The position numbers and the translations under genes are program-made. Below the pieces are notes generated by a model. It had not been told where the DNA came from and made no database searches. It saw nothing but the letters and a program-made list of their open reading frames with translations. Shown piece by piece: positions 25,301 to 33,130 of a DNA stretch of 64,000 nucleotides (the first letter of the stretch is position 1; every line of letters begins with the position of its first letter). This DNA comes from Nonomuraea endophytica (GTDB lineage Bacteria; Actinomycetota; Actinomycetes; Streptosporangiales; Streptosporangiaceae): contig NZ_JACHIN010000005.1 in the NCBI RefSeq assembly GCF_014203235.1, forward strand, positions 310,001 to 374,000, read 5' to 3'.

Positions 25301-26470
25301 ATGAGGCAGGCACGGGAGGCCATGGTCCGGCAGTTGCTGCAGCACGCGGAGATCAGCGACCGGGTGGCCGAGGTCCTGCGCACGGTGCCGCGGCACCTGT
25401 TCCTGCCGGACGTGGACCCGCGCGAGGCCTACCGCGACGAGCCCATCGTCACCAAGCGCGACGAGCACGGCCTGCCGATCAGCTCCTCCTCCCAGCCCGC
25501 CATCATGGCCACGATGCTCGACCAGCTCGGCGTGGAGCCCGGCCACCGGGTGCTGGAGATCGGCGCGGGCACCGGCTACAACGCCGCTCTGCTGTGGTCG
25601 CTGGCCGCGCCCGGCGGCCAGGTGACCACCGTCGACATCGACGACGATCTGGTACGGCACGCCCGCGACCACCTGGCCGGGGCCGGTTTCCCCGGGGTCC
25701 GGGTGGAGTGCGCGGACGGGGCGGCCGGTTTCCCGGGCGGCGCGCCGTACGACCGGATCATCGCGACCGTCGGCGTCTGGGACCTCGCGCCCGCGTGGGC
25801 GGCGCAGCTCGAGCCGGACGGACGGCTGGTCGCCCCGCTCGACCTGCGCGGGGTGCAGGTCTCGGCGGCGTTCGAGCGCGCGGAGGACCGCTGGAGCAGC
25901 GTCTCGGTGGTGCCCGCCGGTTTCATGCGGATGCGCGGCGCCGCGGCGGGGCCCGAGCGGTTGTGGCAGGTGGCCGAGGGGCTCACGTTGTTCCTGCCCC
26001 AGCCGCGCGAGGTGGGCGATGTGGCCCGCACGCTGGCGCGGGAGCCCGTCGCGAAGGTGGCGACCGGCGTGCGCGCCACGATGGGCGAGGTCAGCGTCGG
26101 GCTGAGCCTGTGGCTGGCCATCCACGATCCCCGCTGGTGCACGCTCTACGGCGACTCCATGCTGCTGCCGCCCGCGCCGGTCACCCACGGGGGCGTCCGG
26201 ATGACCTCGGGCCTGGCCGAGGACGGCGGGCTGGCGGTGCTCGACGACGAACTGGCCGCGCTCGGCTTCGGCCCGCGCGGGCCCGAGCTCGCCACCGACC
26301 TGGCCGCGCACGTCGGCGCCTGGCAGGAGGCGGGCCGGCCCGCAGTGGACGGCCTGCGCGTCGAGGCGCAGGACCTGCCTTCGTCCGTCGCGCCGCCCTC
26401 CGGCTCCCTGGTGATCGACAAGCGCGACACCCGGCTCGTGATCTCCTACGAGGCCGCTGAGCGGCCGTGA
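25301..26470 (+). CDS. Protein-L-isoaspartate O-methyltransferase-like methyltransferase
   Basis: A 389-residue SAM methyltransferase. ISDRVAEVLRTVPRHLFLP and DEHGLPISSSSQPAIMATML are PCMT substrate-region motifs, and VLEIGAGTGYNAALL is motif I. It is much longer than the ~210-residue repair enzyme: the C-terminal ~190 residues resemble the extension of methyltransferases that act on ribosomal peptides (FxLD or ATP-grasp systems). No precursor peptide, lanthipeptide synthetase or ATP-grasp gene is adjacent, so I call only the class. Start at the ATG at 25301, though the ribosome site is weak. Confidence 0.82.
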   Translation: MRQAREAMVRQLLQHAEISDRVAEVLRTVPRHLFLPDVDPREAYRDEPIVTKRDEHGLPISSSSQPAIMATMLDQLGVEPGHRVLEIGAGTGYNAALLWSLAAPGGQVTTVDIDDDLVRHARDHLAGAGFPGVRVECADGAAGFPGGAPYDRIIATVGVWDLAPAWAAQLEPDGRLVAPLDLRGVQVSAAFERAEDRWSSVSVVPAGFMRMRGAAAGPERLWQVAEGLTLFLPQPREVGDVARTLAREPVAKVATGVRATMGEVSVGLSLWLAIHDPRWCTLYGDSMLLPPAPVTHGGVRMTSGLAEDGGLAVLDDELAALGFGPRGPELATDLAAHVGAWQEAGRPAVDGLRVEAQDLPSSVAPPSGSLVIDKRDTRLVISYEAAERP

Positions 26471-26575
26471 TCCCGGCGGTCACGACGGGCAAAGAATTTT
26501 CGTCAGGATGGTTGGGCGGCGACATAGGGGGAAGGGCAGGCAACTCATGCACGCCGAGAACGAGGAGGAGCCGTC

Positions 26576-26863
26576 GTGCTCACCCTGACACCTACCGCAG
26601 CCCAGGCCATCCGGGATCTCACCGCGACCACGCCGGAGCCTGCGCAGAGCGGCGTCCGCATCTCGTCGAAGGGCGAGAGCGCGGGATCGCTGACCCTGAC
26701 ACTGGCCTCCGCGCCCGAGCCGCTGGACGAGGTGGTCGAGACCGAGGGCGCCCGCGTCTACCTCGACCCGGTGGCCGCGAGCGTCCTGGAGGACAAGTCC
26801 CTGGACGCCGGCGCCGACGACCAGGGCGGCGTCTCCTTCGTCGTGATGGAGAAGCCCGCCTGA
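26576..26863 (+). CDS. HesB/IscA-like protein lacking cysteines
   Basis: A 95-residue protein with the HesB/IscA fold outline: LTLTPTAAQAIRDL, a central SAGSLTLTLAS, and ARVYLDPVAASVLEDKSLDA near the end. All three cluster-binding cysteines of true A-type carriers are absent, so it should not carry an Fe-S cluster. Such cysteine-free homologues are common in actinomycetes and their role is unknown. The GTG at 26576 follows GAGGAGGAG. A GC-rich hairpin follows the stop. Confidence 0.8.
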   Translation: MLTLTPTAAQAIRDLTATTPEPAQSGVRISSKGESAGSLTLTLASAPEPLDEVVETEGARVYLDPVAASVLEDKSLDAGADDQGGVSFVVMEKPA

Positions 26864-26867
26864 TCAG

Positions 26868-26900
26868 CGGGCGGGGCCCCGCCCGCCGGGGCCCCGCCCG
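26868..26900. terminator. GC-rich hairpin between convergent genes
   Basis: CGGGCGGGGC (26868-26877) and GCCCCGCCCG (26891-26900) form a perfect 10-bp stem with a 13-base loop between the HesB-like gene and the convergent esterase gene. Confidence 0.65.
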
Positions 26901-26902
26901 TC

Positions 26903-26936
26903 CTCAGGACGTGAAGAGCCTCAGGACGTGAAGAGC
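26903..26936. repeat. Exact 17-bp tandem duplication at the esterase 3' end
   Basis: CTCAGGACGTGAAGAGC occurs twice head to tail (26903-26919, 26920-26936). The copy nearer the gene encodes the last four residues LFTS and stop of the esterase; the second repeats them in the noncoding gap. Confidence 0.85.
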
Positions 26937-27898
26937 TTGGATAGGTAGCGCACCTGCTCCTCGCGCTGGAAGCCGCCGCCGCCCTCGTGCTGGTTCCAGG
27001 GCCAGACGGTGATCTCCTTGGAGCCCTGCCAGTGGTTGTAGGCGGCGAAGACGGTGGACGGCGGGCAGACGTCGTCCATGAGCGCCACCGAGTACAAGAC
27101 CGGAGCGTTCCCCCGGGCGGCGAAGTTGAGTCCGTCGAAGTAGGAGAGCGTGCGGAAGACCTGGTCGGCGTTGCCGCGCAGGCTGGCCAGATAGCGGACG
27201 ACCTCCTGGTAGGGGTCACGGCCCGTGATCTCCAGGGCGCGCCGGAAGTGGGTCAGGAACGGCACGTCGATCAGGGCCCCGGCCACGTCGTCGCGCAGCC
27301 CGGTGACCGCCTGCGCGATGCCGCCGCCCTGGCTGCCGCCGGAGGCCACGACGCGGGCGCCGTCCACGAGGGGATGGTCGATGGCCACATCGACGGCGCG
27401 GACGGCGTCGGTGAAGACGCGGCGGTAGTAGTAGTCGTCCGGGTCGAGGATGCCACGGGTCATCATGCCGGGCGCCTGCGCGGAGGCGCCGCCACGCGGG
27501 TCGGGCGTGGCGCCGGGGCTGCCCACGCTGGCGCCGCCCTGGCCGCGGGTCTCCACGACGAACACCGCGTAGCCCGCGTTCGGCCAAAGGAGATGGTCGT
27601 GGGGGAAGCCGCGCCCGCCGCTGTAGCCGATGTAGTGCATGACGCACGGCAGCGGCCCGTCGGCGCCGCGCGGCACGATGAACCAGCCGTTGATCCGGTC
27701 CCCGCCCCAGCCGGAGAACTGGACGTCGAACACCTCCACCCCGGTGAGCGGGAGGTCATAGGGCGTGTAGACGGGATCGGCCGGGAAGGCTCGGGCCTCG
27801 CGCAGGGTCCGGGCCCAGAAGTCGGCGAAGTCGGCGGGCTCGTCGCGTTCGGGGCGGTAGTCGCGCAGGCGTTCCAGCGGCAGGTCGAACAGCGGCAT
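26921..27898 (-). CDS. Acetyl xylan esterase / cephalosporin-C deacetylase family (CE7)
   Basis: A 325-residue alpha/beta hydrolase deacetylating sugar esters. Family motifs are present: RGQGGAS in the oxyanion region, the nucleophile elbow GGSQGGG, and the catalytic Asp and His toward the C-terminus in VALMDDVCPPSTVF and WNQHEGGG. There is no signal peptide, so it is cytoplasmic, as usual for CE7 enzymes acting on imported acetylated oligosaccharides. The ATG at 27898 has only a weak ribosome site. Its 3' end is duplicated in tandem. No sugar uptake operon is adjacent. Confidence 0.9.
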   Translation of the reverse strand: MPLFDLPLERLRDYRPERDEPADFADFWARTLREARAFPADPVYTPYDLPLTGVEVFDVQFSGWGGDRINGWFIVPRGADGPLPCVMHYIGYSGGRGFPHDHLLWPNAGYAVFVVETRGQGGASVGSPGATPDPRGGASAQAPGMMTRGILDPDDYYYRRVFTDAVRAVDVAIDHPLVDGARVVASGGSQGGGIAQAVTGLRDDVAGALIDVPFLTHFRRALEITGRDPYQEVVRYLASLRGNADQVFRTLSYFDGLNFAARGNAPVLYSVALMDDVCPPSTVFAAYNHWQGSKEITVWPWNQHEGGGGFQREEQVRYLSKLFTS

Positions 27899-28007
27899 GG
27901 GGGGATCACCAAACCTCTCGTAGAGTTCCCTGATATTTCACCGCATTCACCCTGGAAACCGCTATCCCACCCACCCCGGAGGCCGTGAGTCGGTAGTTTC
28001 GGCCGGT

Positions 28008-29225
28008 GTGAGGCGCTTCTTACGCGTGGCGGGACGGCTGGTCTGCGGGCTGGCCGTGCTGCTGCTGTCACCGGTCCTCGGCCTGGCCACGCTGGCCGGG
28101 ATGGCGACGGTGATGGCCGGGCCGCAGGTGTTCAGCGTCACCGGCCTGGCCGTCTTCGCCTCGGTGTTCTACCTCGGGCTGCTGCTGTGCGTGCCCCGAC
28201 CGGCGGCCAGATGGGCGCGGTGGGCGCGGGCGGTGGCGCTGCTCGGGGTGGAGGCTGTGGTCGTCTGGCACGTCTGCGCGCAGGTGCTGACCGAGCCGCC
28301 GGGCACGCCGCCGCCCGCCGCCCGGGTGGAGGGCCAGCGTGAGTGGGAGCTGCCGACCGGCTCGCGGCTGGCGTACGTGCGGGTGGCCGCCGGGAAGGCG
28401 AGCGCGGCGCCGGTGGTCGTGCTCCAAGGACGCGGCGACCTGGCCGGGGACGCCGCGTTCTTCGGGCAGCTGGCCGAGGGCGGGCGCGAGGTCTACGTCT
28501 ACGACGCGCTCGGCACCGGGCGCTCGGAGCGGCTGCGGGACCCTCGCGGGTACGGCCTGCCGCGCGACGTCTCCGACCTGGAGGCGATCCGCGACGAGCT
28601 GGGCGCCGAGCGCCTCGTGCTGGTGGGCCACGGCGAGGGCGCCCGGCTGGCGGCGGCCTACCTGGGCGCCTTCCCCGGCCGGGTGGAGCGGGTGGTCTTC
28701 TCCTCCCCCGCCCCCCTGCGTCCCCCGCCGACCGTGCTGGGCTTCCCCGCCCCCGGCGAGTCGCTGCGGGTGCCGGACGTCGACGCCCGCATGCTGGTCA
28801 CCCACGCGCTGCTGCGGGTGGAGCCCCAGGCGGCGCGCGCCTTCGCGGGCGACGGCGAGCTGGACGCCCGCCTGGACCGCACCCGCGCGCTGGCCTCGGC
28901 CTCCTACCACTGCCCCGGGGCCAAGCTCACGCCGGAGCCGCGCGGGTCGGGCGGGTACGCGAGCCTGGCGCCGCGCGACGTCGAGCCGCCGGCCGCGAGC
29001 GGCGTGCCGGTGCTGGTGGTCAAGGGGTCGTGCGACTTCCAGCCGTGGTCGTCGATCCGCGACTACCCGCGGGGCGGGCTGGTCTACGTCGAGGACGCCG
29101 GGCACGCGGTCTACGCGGATCGGCCGGGGCCGTACCTGAAGGCGCTGCGTTCCTTCCTGGCCGGGCGGCCGACGGGTACGCCCGCCGGTGACCGGCCGCC
29201 GCCCGGCTACCTCGGCCCGGCTTGA
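28008..29225 (+). CDS. Membrane-anchored alpha/beta hydrolase with altered nucleophile
   Basis: A 405-residue protein. The first ~95 residues contain about three hydrophobic helices (LVCGLAVLLLSPVLGLATLA and following), then a hydrolase domain. The core resembles prolyl-iminopeptidase-like enzymes: VYVYDALGTGRSERL, an elbow at VLVGHGEGARLA, Asp343 in KGSCDFQPW and His366 in DAGHAVYAD. At the elbow the usual Gly-x-Ser-x-Gly reads G-H-G-E-G, with glycine 209 where serine should be, encoded by GGC. Catalytic Asp and His are kept, so it may be a pseudoenzyme or a recent loss. GTG start at 28008. Confidence 0.82.
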   Translation: MRRFLRVAGRLVCGLAVLLLSPVLGLATLAGMATVMAGPQVFSVTGLAVFASVFYLGLLLCVPRPAARWARWARAVALLGVEAVVVWHVCAQVLTEPPGTPPPAARVEGQREWELPTGSRLAYVRVAAGKASAAPVVVLQGRGDLAGDAAFFGQLAEGGREVYVYDALGTGRSERLRDPRGYGLPRDVSDLEAIRDELGAERLVLVGHGEGARLAAAYLGAFPGRVERVVFSSPAPLRPPPTVLGFPAPGESLRVPDVDARMLVTHALLRVEPQAARAFAGDGELDARLDRTRALASASYHCPGAKLTPEPRGSGGYASLAPRDVEPPAASGVPVLVVKGSCDFQPWSSIRDYPRGGLVYVEDAGHAVYADRPGPYLKALRSFLAGRPTGTPAGDRPPPGYLGPA

Positions 29226-29258
29226 TCTCAACCGCACTTGAGGTTGCAGGATGCCGTC

Positions 29259-29849
29259 ATGAAACTCGAGATCTATGCCGACATCCTTTGCCCCTGGTGC
29301 TACATCGGCAAGCGCCGCCTGTCACGGGCGCTGGAGGGTCTGGCCGATCCGCCGGAGATCGTGTGGCGTAGCTTCGAGCTCGACCCCGGGGCCGGCCGTG
29401 CTCCCGGACCCACGGCGGAGGAGGCGATGCGGCAGTGGTGGGGCGAGCGCGCCCCGGCCCGCACGGAGCTGATCAGGACGACCGGCGCGGCCGACGGGCT
29501 GGAGCTCAACCTGCACCTGGCGAGGCCCGTGAGCACCTTTGACGCCCACCGCCTCTGGAAGCTCGGCCAGGAGCACGGCAAGGGCGAGGAGATGATGGAG
29601 CGCCTGCTGCGCGCCTACCACACCGAGGGCGCGAACATCGCCGACCCCGAGGTGCTGGACGCGCTGCGTGAGGAGGTGCTGCCCGGTGTGCCGCTGCCCG
29701 AGGGCGCCTACGCCGAGGAGGTGCGCGACGACGAGCGGCGGGCCGCGACGCAGGGGGTCACCGGCGTGCCGTCCCTGGTGATCGACGGCGCCGGGCCGGT
29801 CTCCGGCGTGCAGCCTCCCGAGGCGATCAGGCGGCTGCTGACCGGCTGA
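29259..29849 (+). CDS. DsbA family oxidoreductase (FrnE-like)
   Basis: A 196-residue cytoplasmic thioredoxin-fold protein. The active site is Cys11-Pro-Trp-Cys14 (ILCPWCYIGK), then a helical insert (residues about 60-150) and the cis-proline region GVTGVPSLVIDG. Length and motif match FrnE/HCCA-isomerase-like DsbA proteins, which serve as disulphide oxidoreductases, and some act on polyketide intermediates. The ATG at 29259 is chosen; an in-frame start at 29238 would include a poor leader. A hairpin follows the stop. Confidence 0.9.
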   Translation: MKLEIYADILCPWCYIGKRRLSRALEGLADPPEIVWRSFELDPGAGRAPGPTAEEAMRQWWGERAPARTELIRTTGAADGLELNLHLARPVSTFDAHRLWKLGQEHGKGEEMMERLLRAYHTEGANIADPEVLDALREEVLPGVPLPEGAYAEEVRDDERRAATQGVTGVPSLVIDGAGPVSGVQPPEAIRRLLTG

Positions 29850-29860
29850 AAGGCAAAGGT

Positions 29861-29886
29861 GCCCGTCGCGGCGACAGCCCACGGGC
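29861..29886. terminator. Possible short hairpin after the DsbA-like gene
   Basis: GCCCGT (29861-29866) pairs with ACGGGC (29881-29886) around a 14-base loop, 12 bp after the stop codon. Six base pairs without a T tract, so weak. The rest of the gap up to 30023 shows no gene. Confidence 0.35.
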
Positions 29887-30023
29887 CCTGCCGATCGAGC
29901 CGACGTGGATCGGCGACCGGGCAGCCATCGGACGGCGACGAGACACGGTTCCGTCCGGGTCATCTGGTAGGTGGGGAGGTGATCGACGGTACGCGGCGGA
30001 TGGGCGGCGCGCCACCGAATTAG

Positions 30024-30057
30024 CCCGCTTATATAAGGATTGACTAATATAAGCGGG
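30024..30057. promoter_or_regulatory. Perfect 11-bp inverted repeat, probable ArsR operator
   Basis: CCCGCTTATAT (30024-30034) and ATATAAGCGGG (30047-30057) flank a 12-base spacer. The -10-like TAATAT (30045-30050) falls at the right arm and the ArsR-type start codon follows 11 bp later. This is the classic position for autorepression. Confidence 0.8.
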
Positions 30058-30067
30058 TGCTGCGATA

Positions 30068-30439
30068 GTGGGGGCCGTGCACGCATTCGACGTCCTCGGC
30101 GACCCTGTCAGGCGCCGGATCCTGGAGCTGCTCGCCGGCGGCGAGCAGACCTCCGGCTCGCTGACCGCCGCCATCCAGGCGGAGTTCGGCATCTCGCAGC
30201 CGGCCGTGTCCCAGCACCTCCGCGTCCTGCGGGAGTCGGGGTTCGCGACCGTGCGGGCAGAAGGCGTGCGGCGGCTCTACGCCGTCAACGCCGCCCCCCT
30301 GCAGGAGGTCGACGTGTGGTTGCAGCCGTTTCGCAGGTTCTGGGCCCAGCACCTGGACGCCCTGGCCACCGAACTCGCCCGCGGCAAGCGGGAGCGCCGC
30401 AAGACCGCGGAAGAAACCGACGAGAAGAGAGAACCATGA
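30068..30439 (+). CDS. ArsR family transcriptional regulator
   Basis: A 123-residue winged-helix repressor: VHAFDVLGDPVRRRILELLAGGEQ, the recognition helix in GISQPAVSQHLRVLRESGF, and the wing VRAEGVRRLYAVNAAPLQEV. No metal-binding cysteines appear. The C-terminal helix FRRFWAQHLDALATELARGK is typical of ArsR proteins paired with SRPBCC (AHSA1) genes. The start is GTG 30068 or 30077. The stop overlaps the next gene's ATG (ATGA), so the two form a coupled pair. The palindrome at 30024-30057 is its likely operator. Confidence 0.9.
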   Translation: MGAVHAFDVLGDPVRRRILELLAGGEQTSGSLTAAIQAEFGISQPAVSQHLRVLRESGFATVRAEGVRRLYAVNAAPLQEVDVWLQPFRRFWAQHLDALATELARGKRERRKTAEETDEKREP

Positions 30440-31050
30440 TCGACATCGCCGCCCACATCAACGCCACCCGCCGCGACGTCACCCGCGACGAGGAGAGCGT
30501 GTCCGTCATCATGGGCCGCACCTACGACGCCGCCGTGGACGACGTCTGGGAGGCCCTGACCGACCCCGACCGCATCAAGCGCTGGCTCATGCCGATCAGC
30601 GGCGACCTGCGCGTCGGCGGAACGTTCCAGCTTGAGGGCAACGCGGGCGGCGAGATCCTGGAGTGCGAGCCGCCCGCCCGCTACAAGGTCACCTTCGGCG
30701 ACGCCACCAGCGTCATCGAGGTACGGCTCACCGCCACCGGCGACGAACGCACCGACCTCGTCCTGGAGCACACCGTCCCGCTGGCGATGGCCCAGAGCGG
30801 CGCCGGCGCGTTCACCGTCGGCCCCGGCTGGGACGGCGCCCTGCTCGGCCTCGCCCTGTTCCTGACCGGAGAGGTCAAGGAGGGCGACGACCCGGTCGAG
30901 GCGGCCAACTCCGAGGAGGCCCAGCGCTACTCCCTCGCGTCGGTGCTGGCCTGGGAGACGGCCATCACGGCGTCGGGCACCGCCACCCCCGAAGAGGTCG
31001 CGGCGGGCAAGGAGATGTCGATGGGATTCTTCGCGCCCGGCGTCGACTGA
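30436..31050 (+). CDS. SRPBCC (AHSA1-like) domain protein
   Basis: A 204-residue START-like ligand-binding protein. RTYDAAVDDVWEALTDPDRIKRWLMP and the later GGEILECEPPARYKVTFGD are the hallmarks of AHSA1/Bet v1-like domains, which enclose hydrophobic ligands. ArsR-SRPBCC pairs are frequent in actinomycetes, but the ligand is usually unknown. It is translationally coupled to the ArsR gene. The last ~55 residues (ASVLAWETAITASG and following) form a C-terminal helical extension. Confidence 0.88.
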   Translation: MIDIAAHINATRRDVTRDEESVSVIMGRTYDAAVDDVWEALTDPDRIKRWLMPISGDLRVGGTFQLEGNAGGEILECEPPARYKVTFGDATSVIEVRLTATGDERTDLVLEHTVPLAMAQSGAGAFTVGPGWDGALLGLALFLTGEVKEGDDPVEAANSEEAQRYSLASVLAWETAITASGTATPEEVAAGKEMSMGFFAPGVD

Positions 31051-31081
31051 CCAGCCGGACTTCACCGGCGTCAAGGGCGTT

Positions 31082-31095
31082 TGTGATGGGTCACA
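31082..31095. promoter_or_regulatory. TGTGA-TGGG-TCACA inverted repeat upstream of PhoX-like gene
   Basis: A perfect 5-bp inverted repeat with a 4-base centre, 70 bp before the PhoX-like ATG. It resembles a CRP half-site pair but with a spacer two bases too short. Confidence 0.3.
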
Positions 31096-31164
31096 GGAAA
31101 CCCGGCCCAGGTTTGCCGCCCCACCCAATTCACAGATCCGCGAGCCCGCCTCATGGTGTGTGCC

Positions 31165-32274
31165 ATGCAGCGACGCACGTTCCTCCTCGCCGTCTCCGCC
31201 GCCGCCTTCTCCGGTTCACTCTGGCAACAAGCCGCCCACGCCTCCGCAGGGCTGAGTCCTTACGGCCCGCTGGGCCCGCCCGACGCCAACGGCATGGCGC
31301 TGCCCGCCGGGTTCACCAGCCGGATCGTCGCCCGCTCCGGCCAGACCGTCGGCGGCACCCGCTGGCATCCCGCCCCCGACGGCGGCGCCTGCTTCCCCGA
31401 CGCCACCGGCTGGATCTACGTCTCCAACTCCGAGATCCCGCTCGCCGGCGGCGCCTCGGCCATCAAGTTCAGGGCCGACGGGTCGGTGGAGCGCGCCTAC
31501 CGCATCCTGTCCGGCACCAACCTCAACTGCGCCGGCGGGGCCACGCCGTGGAACACGTGGCTGTCGTGTGAGGAGATCTTCCGCGGCAGGGTCTACGAGA
31601 CCGACCCGTACGGCGTGCGCTCCGCCCAGCCGCGCAACGCCATGGGCCGCTTCAAGCACGAGGCGGCCGCCTGCGACCCCGACCACGGGGTCATCTACCT
31701 GACCGAAGACGAGTCGGACGGCTGCTTCTACCGGTTCGTCCCCAACACCTGGGGCGATCTGTCGAGCGGCCGTCTCGACGTGCTCTGCGCCGGGCCGGCC
31801 TGGAAGCGGGTGCCCGATCCCGGCCCCGCCGTACTGGAGCGTCAGACCAGGCACCAGGTGAGCGACGCCCTGCACTTCAACGGCGGCGAAGGCTGCCACT
31901 ACGCGGGCGGCGTCTGCTATTTCACCGCCAAGGGCGACCGCAAGGTGTGGTTCTACGACGCCGGCCGCAACGTGCTCGGCACCGTCTACGAAGGCGGCGG
32001 CTCGCTCGACGGCGTCGACAACATCACCGGCAGCCGCGCCGGAGACCTGTACGTCGCCGAGGACGGCGGCAACATGGAGATCAACGTCATCACGCCCGAC
32101 CGGGTCGTGGCCCCGATCATGCGCCTGGACGGCCAGTCGCGCTCGGAGATCACCGGCCCCGCCTTCTCCCCCGACGGCAGCCGCCTGTACTTCTCCTCCC
32201 AGCGCGGCACCAGCGGCGAGGCGGCGGGCACGGGCGGCATCACGTACGAAGTCACCGGTCCGTTCCGACGCTAG
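31165..32274 (+). CDS. Secreted PhoX-like (DUF839) protein
   Basis: A 369-residue exported protein with a Tat-like signal (MQRRTFLLAVSAAAFSGSLW). The body fits the PhoX/DUF839 beta-propeller: HPAPDGGACFPDATGWIYVSNSE, WNTWLSCEE, MGRFKHEAAACDPDHGVIYLTEDE and DNITGSRAGDLYVAEDGGN. PhoX enzymes are Tat-exported Ca/Fe alkaline phosphatases, but DUF839 members also exist without shown activity. The ATG at 31165 gives the best signal peptide. No PHO-box direct repeats are clear upstream. Confidence 0.85.
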   Translation: MQRRTFLLAVSAAAFSGSLWQQAAHASAGLSPYGPLGPPDANGMALPAGFTSRIVARSGQTVGGTRWHPAPDGGACFPDATGWIYVSNSEIPLAGGASAIKFRADGSVERAYRILSGTNLNCAGGATPWNTWLSCEEIFRGRVYETDPYGVRSAQPRNAMGRFKHEAAACDPDHGVIYLTEDESDGCFYRFVPNTWGDLSSGRLDVLCAGPAWKRVPDPGPAVLERQTRHQVSDALHFNGGEGCHYAGGVCYFTAKGDRKVWFYDAGRNVLGTVYEGGGSLDGVDNITGSRAGDLYVAEDGGNMEINVITPDRVVAPIMRLDGQSRSEITGPAFSPDGSRLYFSSQRGTSGEAAGTGGITYEVTGPFRR

Positions 32275-32284
32275 GGAGCGCACG

Positions 32285-33130
32285 ATGATCCGTCGATTAC
32301 TCACCCTGTGCACGGCCGCCGCCCTCGTCCTGACCGTGGCGCCGCCCGCGCACGCGGCCGCCGAGGTGTACGTGGCGCTCGGCGACTCGGCCGCCTCCGG
32401 CCCGCTCATCCCGAACCAGATCCTGCCCCAGCTCGGCTGTTTCCGCTCCGACCGCAACTACGCCCACCTGTCGTCCCGCGATCTCGGCGGCTCCCTGCGT
32501 GACGTCACCTGCTCCGGCGCCGATATCCAGGACATGTACGAGTCGCAGAGCACCGAGCTGGGCAGCGTGCCGCCCCAGCTCGACGCCGTCGGCCCGGACG
32601 CCACCCTGGTCACGGTGCAGATCGGCGGCAACGACCTCGACCTGACCGGCTTCATCGAGGACTGCCTGAGCCTGCTGCCCGGCGACCCCTGCTACGACGA
32701 GTACCAGGACAACGGCCGCGACCGCTTCCGCGACGGCACCGACGCCCTGCGCCCCCGCGTCGACCAGCTGATCCGCGACATCCGCGCCCGCGCTCCCCAA
32801 GCCCGGATCTTCGTCGTAGGCTACGCCACCTACGCCCCCAGGAACGGCTGCTGGCCCCGGGTCCCGGTGCTCGGAGTCGACGCCAACTACATCCGCGCCA
32901 CCATCGCCTACTTCAACCAGGCCCTCCGGGAGCAGGCGGCGGCACAGGGAGTCGGCTTCGTCGACTTCCAGACCCCCAGTGAGGGCCACGATCCCTGCAA
33001 GTCCTCCAGCGTCCGCTGGATCGAGCCCTACGTCCCAGCGTCGGCGGCCACGCCGTTCCATCCGAACGCCCTCGGCATGCGGAACTTCGCGGCCATCGTC
33101 ACCCGTACAGTCAGGACCCCGCTTCTATGA
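32285..33130 (+). CDS. Secreted SGNH/GDSL hydrolase
   Basis: A 281-residue exported esterase or lipase. A signal peptide (MIRRLLTLCTAAALVLTVAP) is followed by block I YVALGDSAASG with the nucleophile serine, block III VQIGGNDLDL, and block V PFHPNALGMRNFA with the catalytic histidine. Cysteines pair up in the pattern of Streptomyces rimosus-type lipases (LGCFRS with VTCSG, DCLSL with DPCYDE, NGCWP with DPCKSS). Substrate could be lipids or acetylated glycans. It overlaps the BASS transporter start by 4 bp (ATGA). Confidence 0.9.
   Translation: MIRRLLTLCTAAALVLTVAPPAHAAAEVYVALGDSAASGPLIPNQILPQLGCFRSDRNYAHLSSRDLGGSLRDVTCSGADIQDMYESQSTELGSVPPQLDAVGPDATLVTVQIGGNDLDLTGFIEDCLSLLPGDPCYDEYQDNGRDRFRDGTDALRPRVDQLIRDIRARAPQARIFVVGYATYAPRNGCWPRVPVLGVDANYIRATIAYFNQALREQAAAQGVGFVDFQTPSEGHDPCKSSSVRWIEPYVPASAATPFHPNALGMRNFAAIVTRTVRTPLL

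Noticed and set aside
31082..31095. CRP-like site before the PhoX-like gene
   Set aside because: The spacer is 4 rather than 6 bases and no second feature supports it; kept only as a weak inverted repeat.
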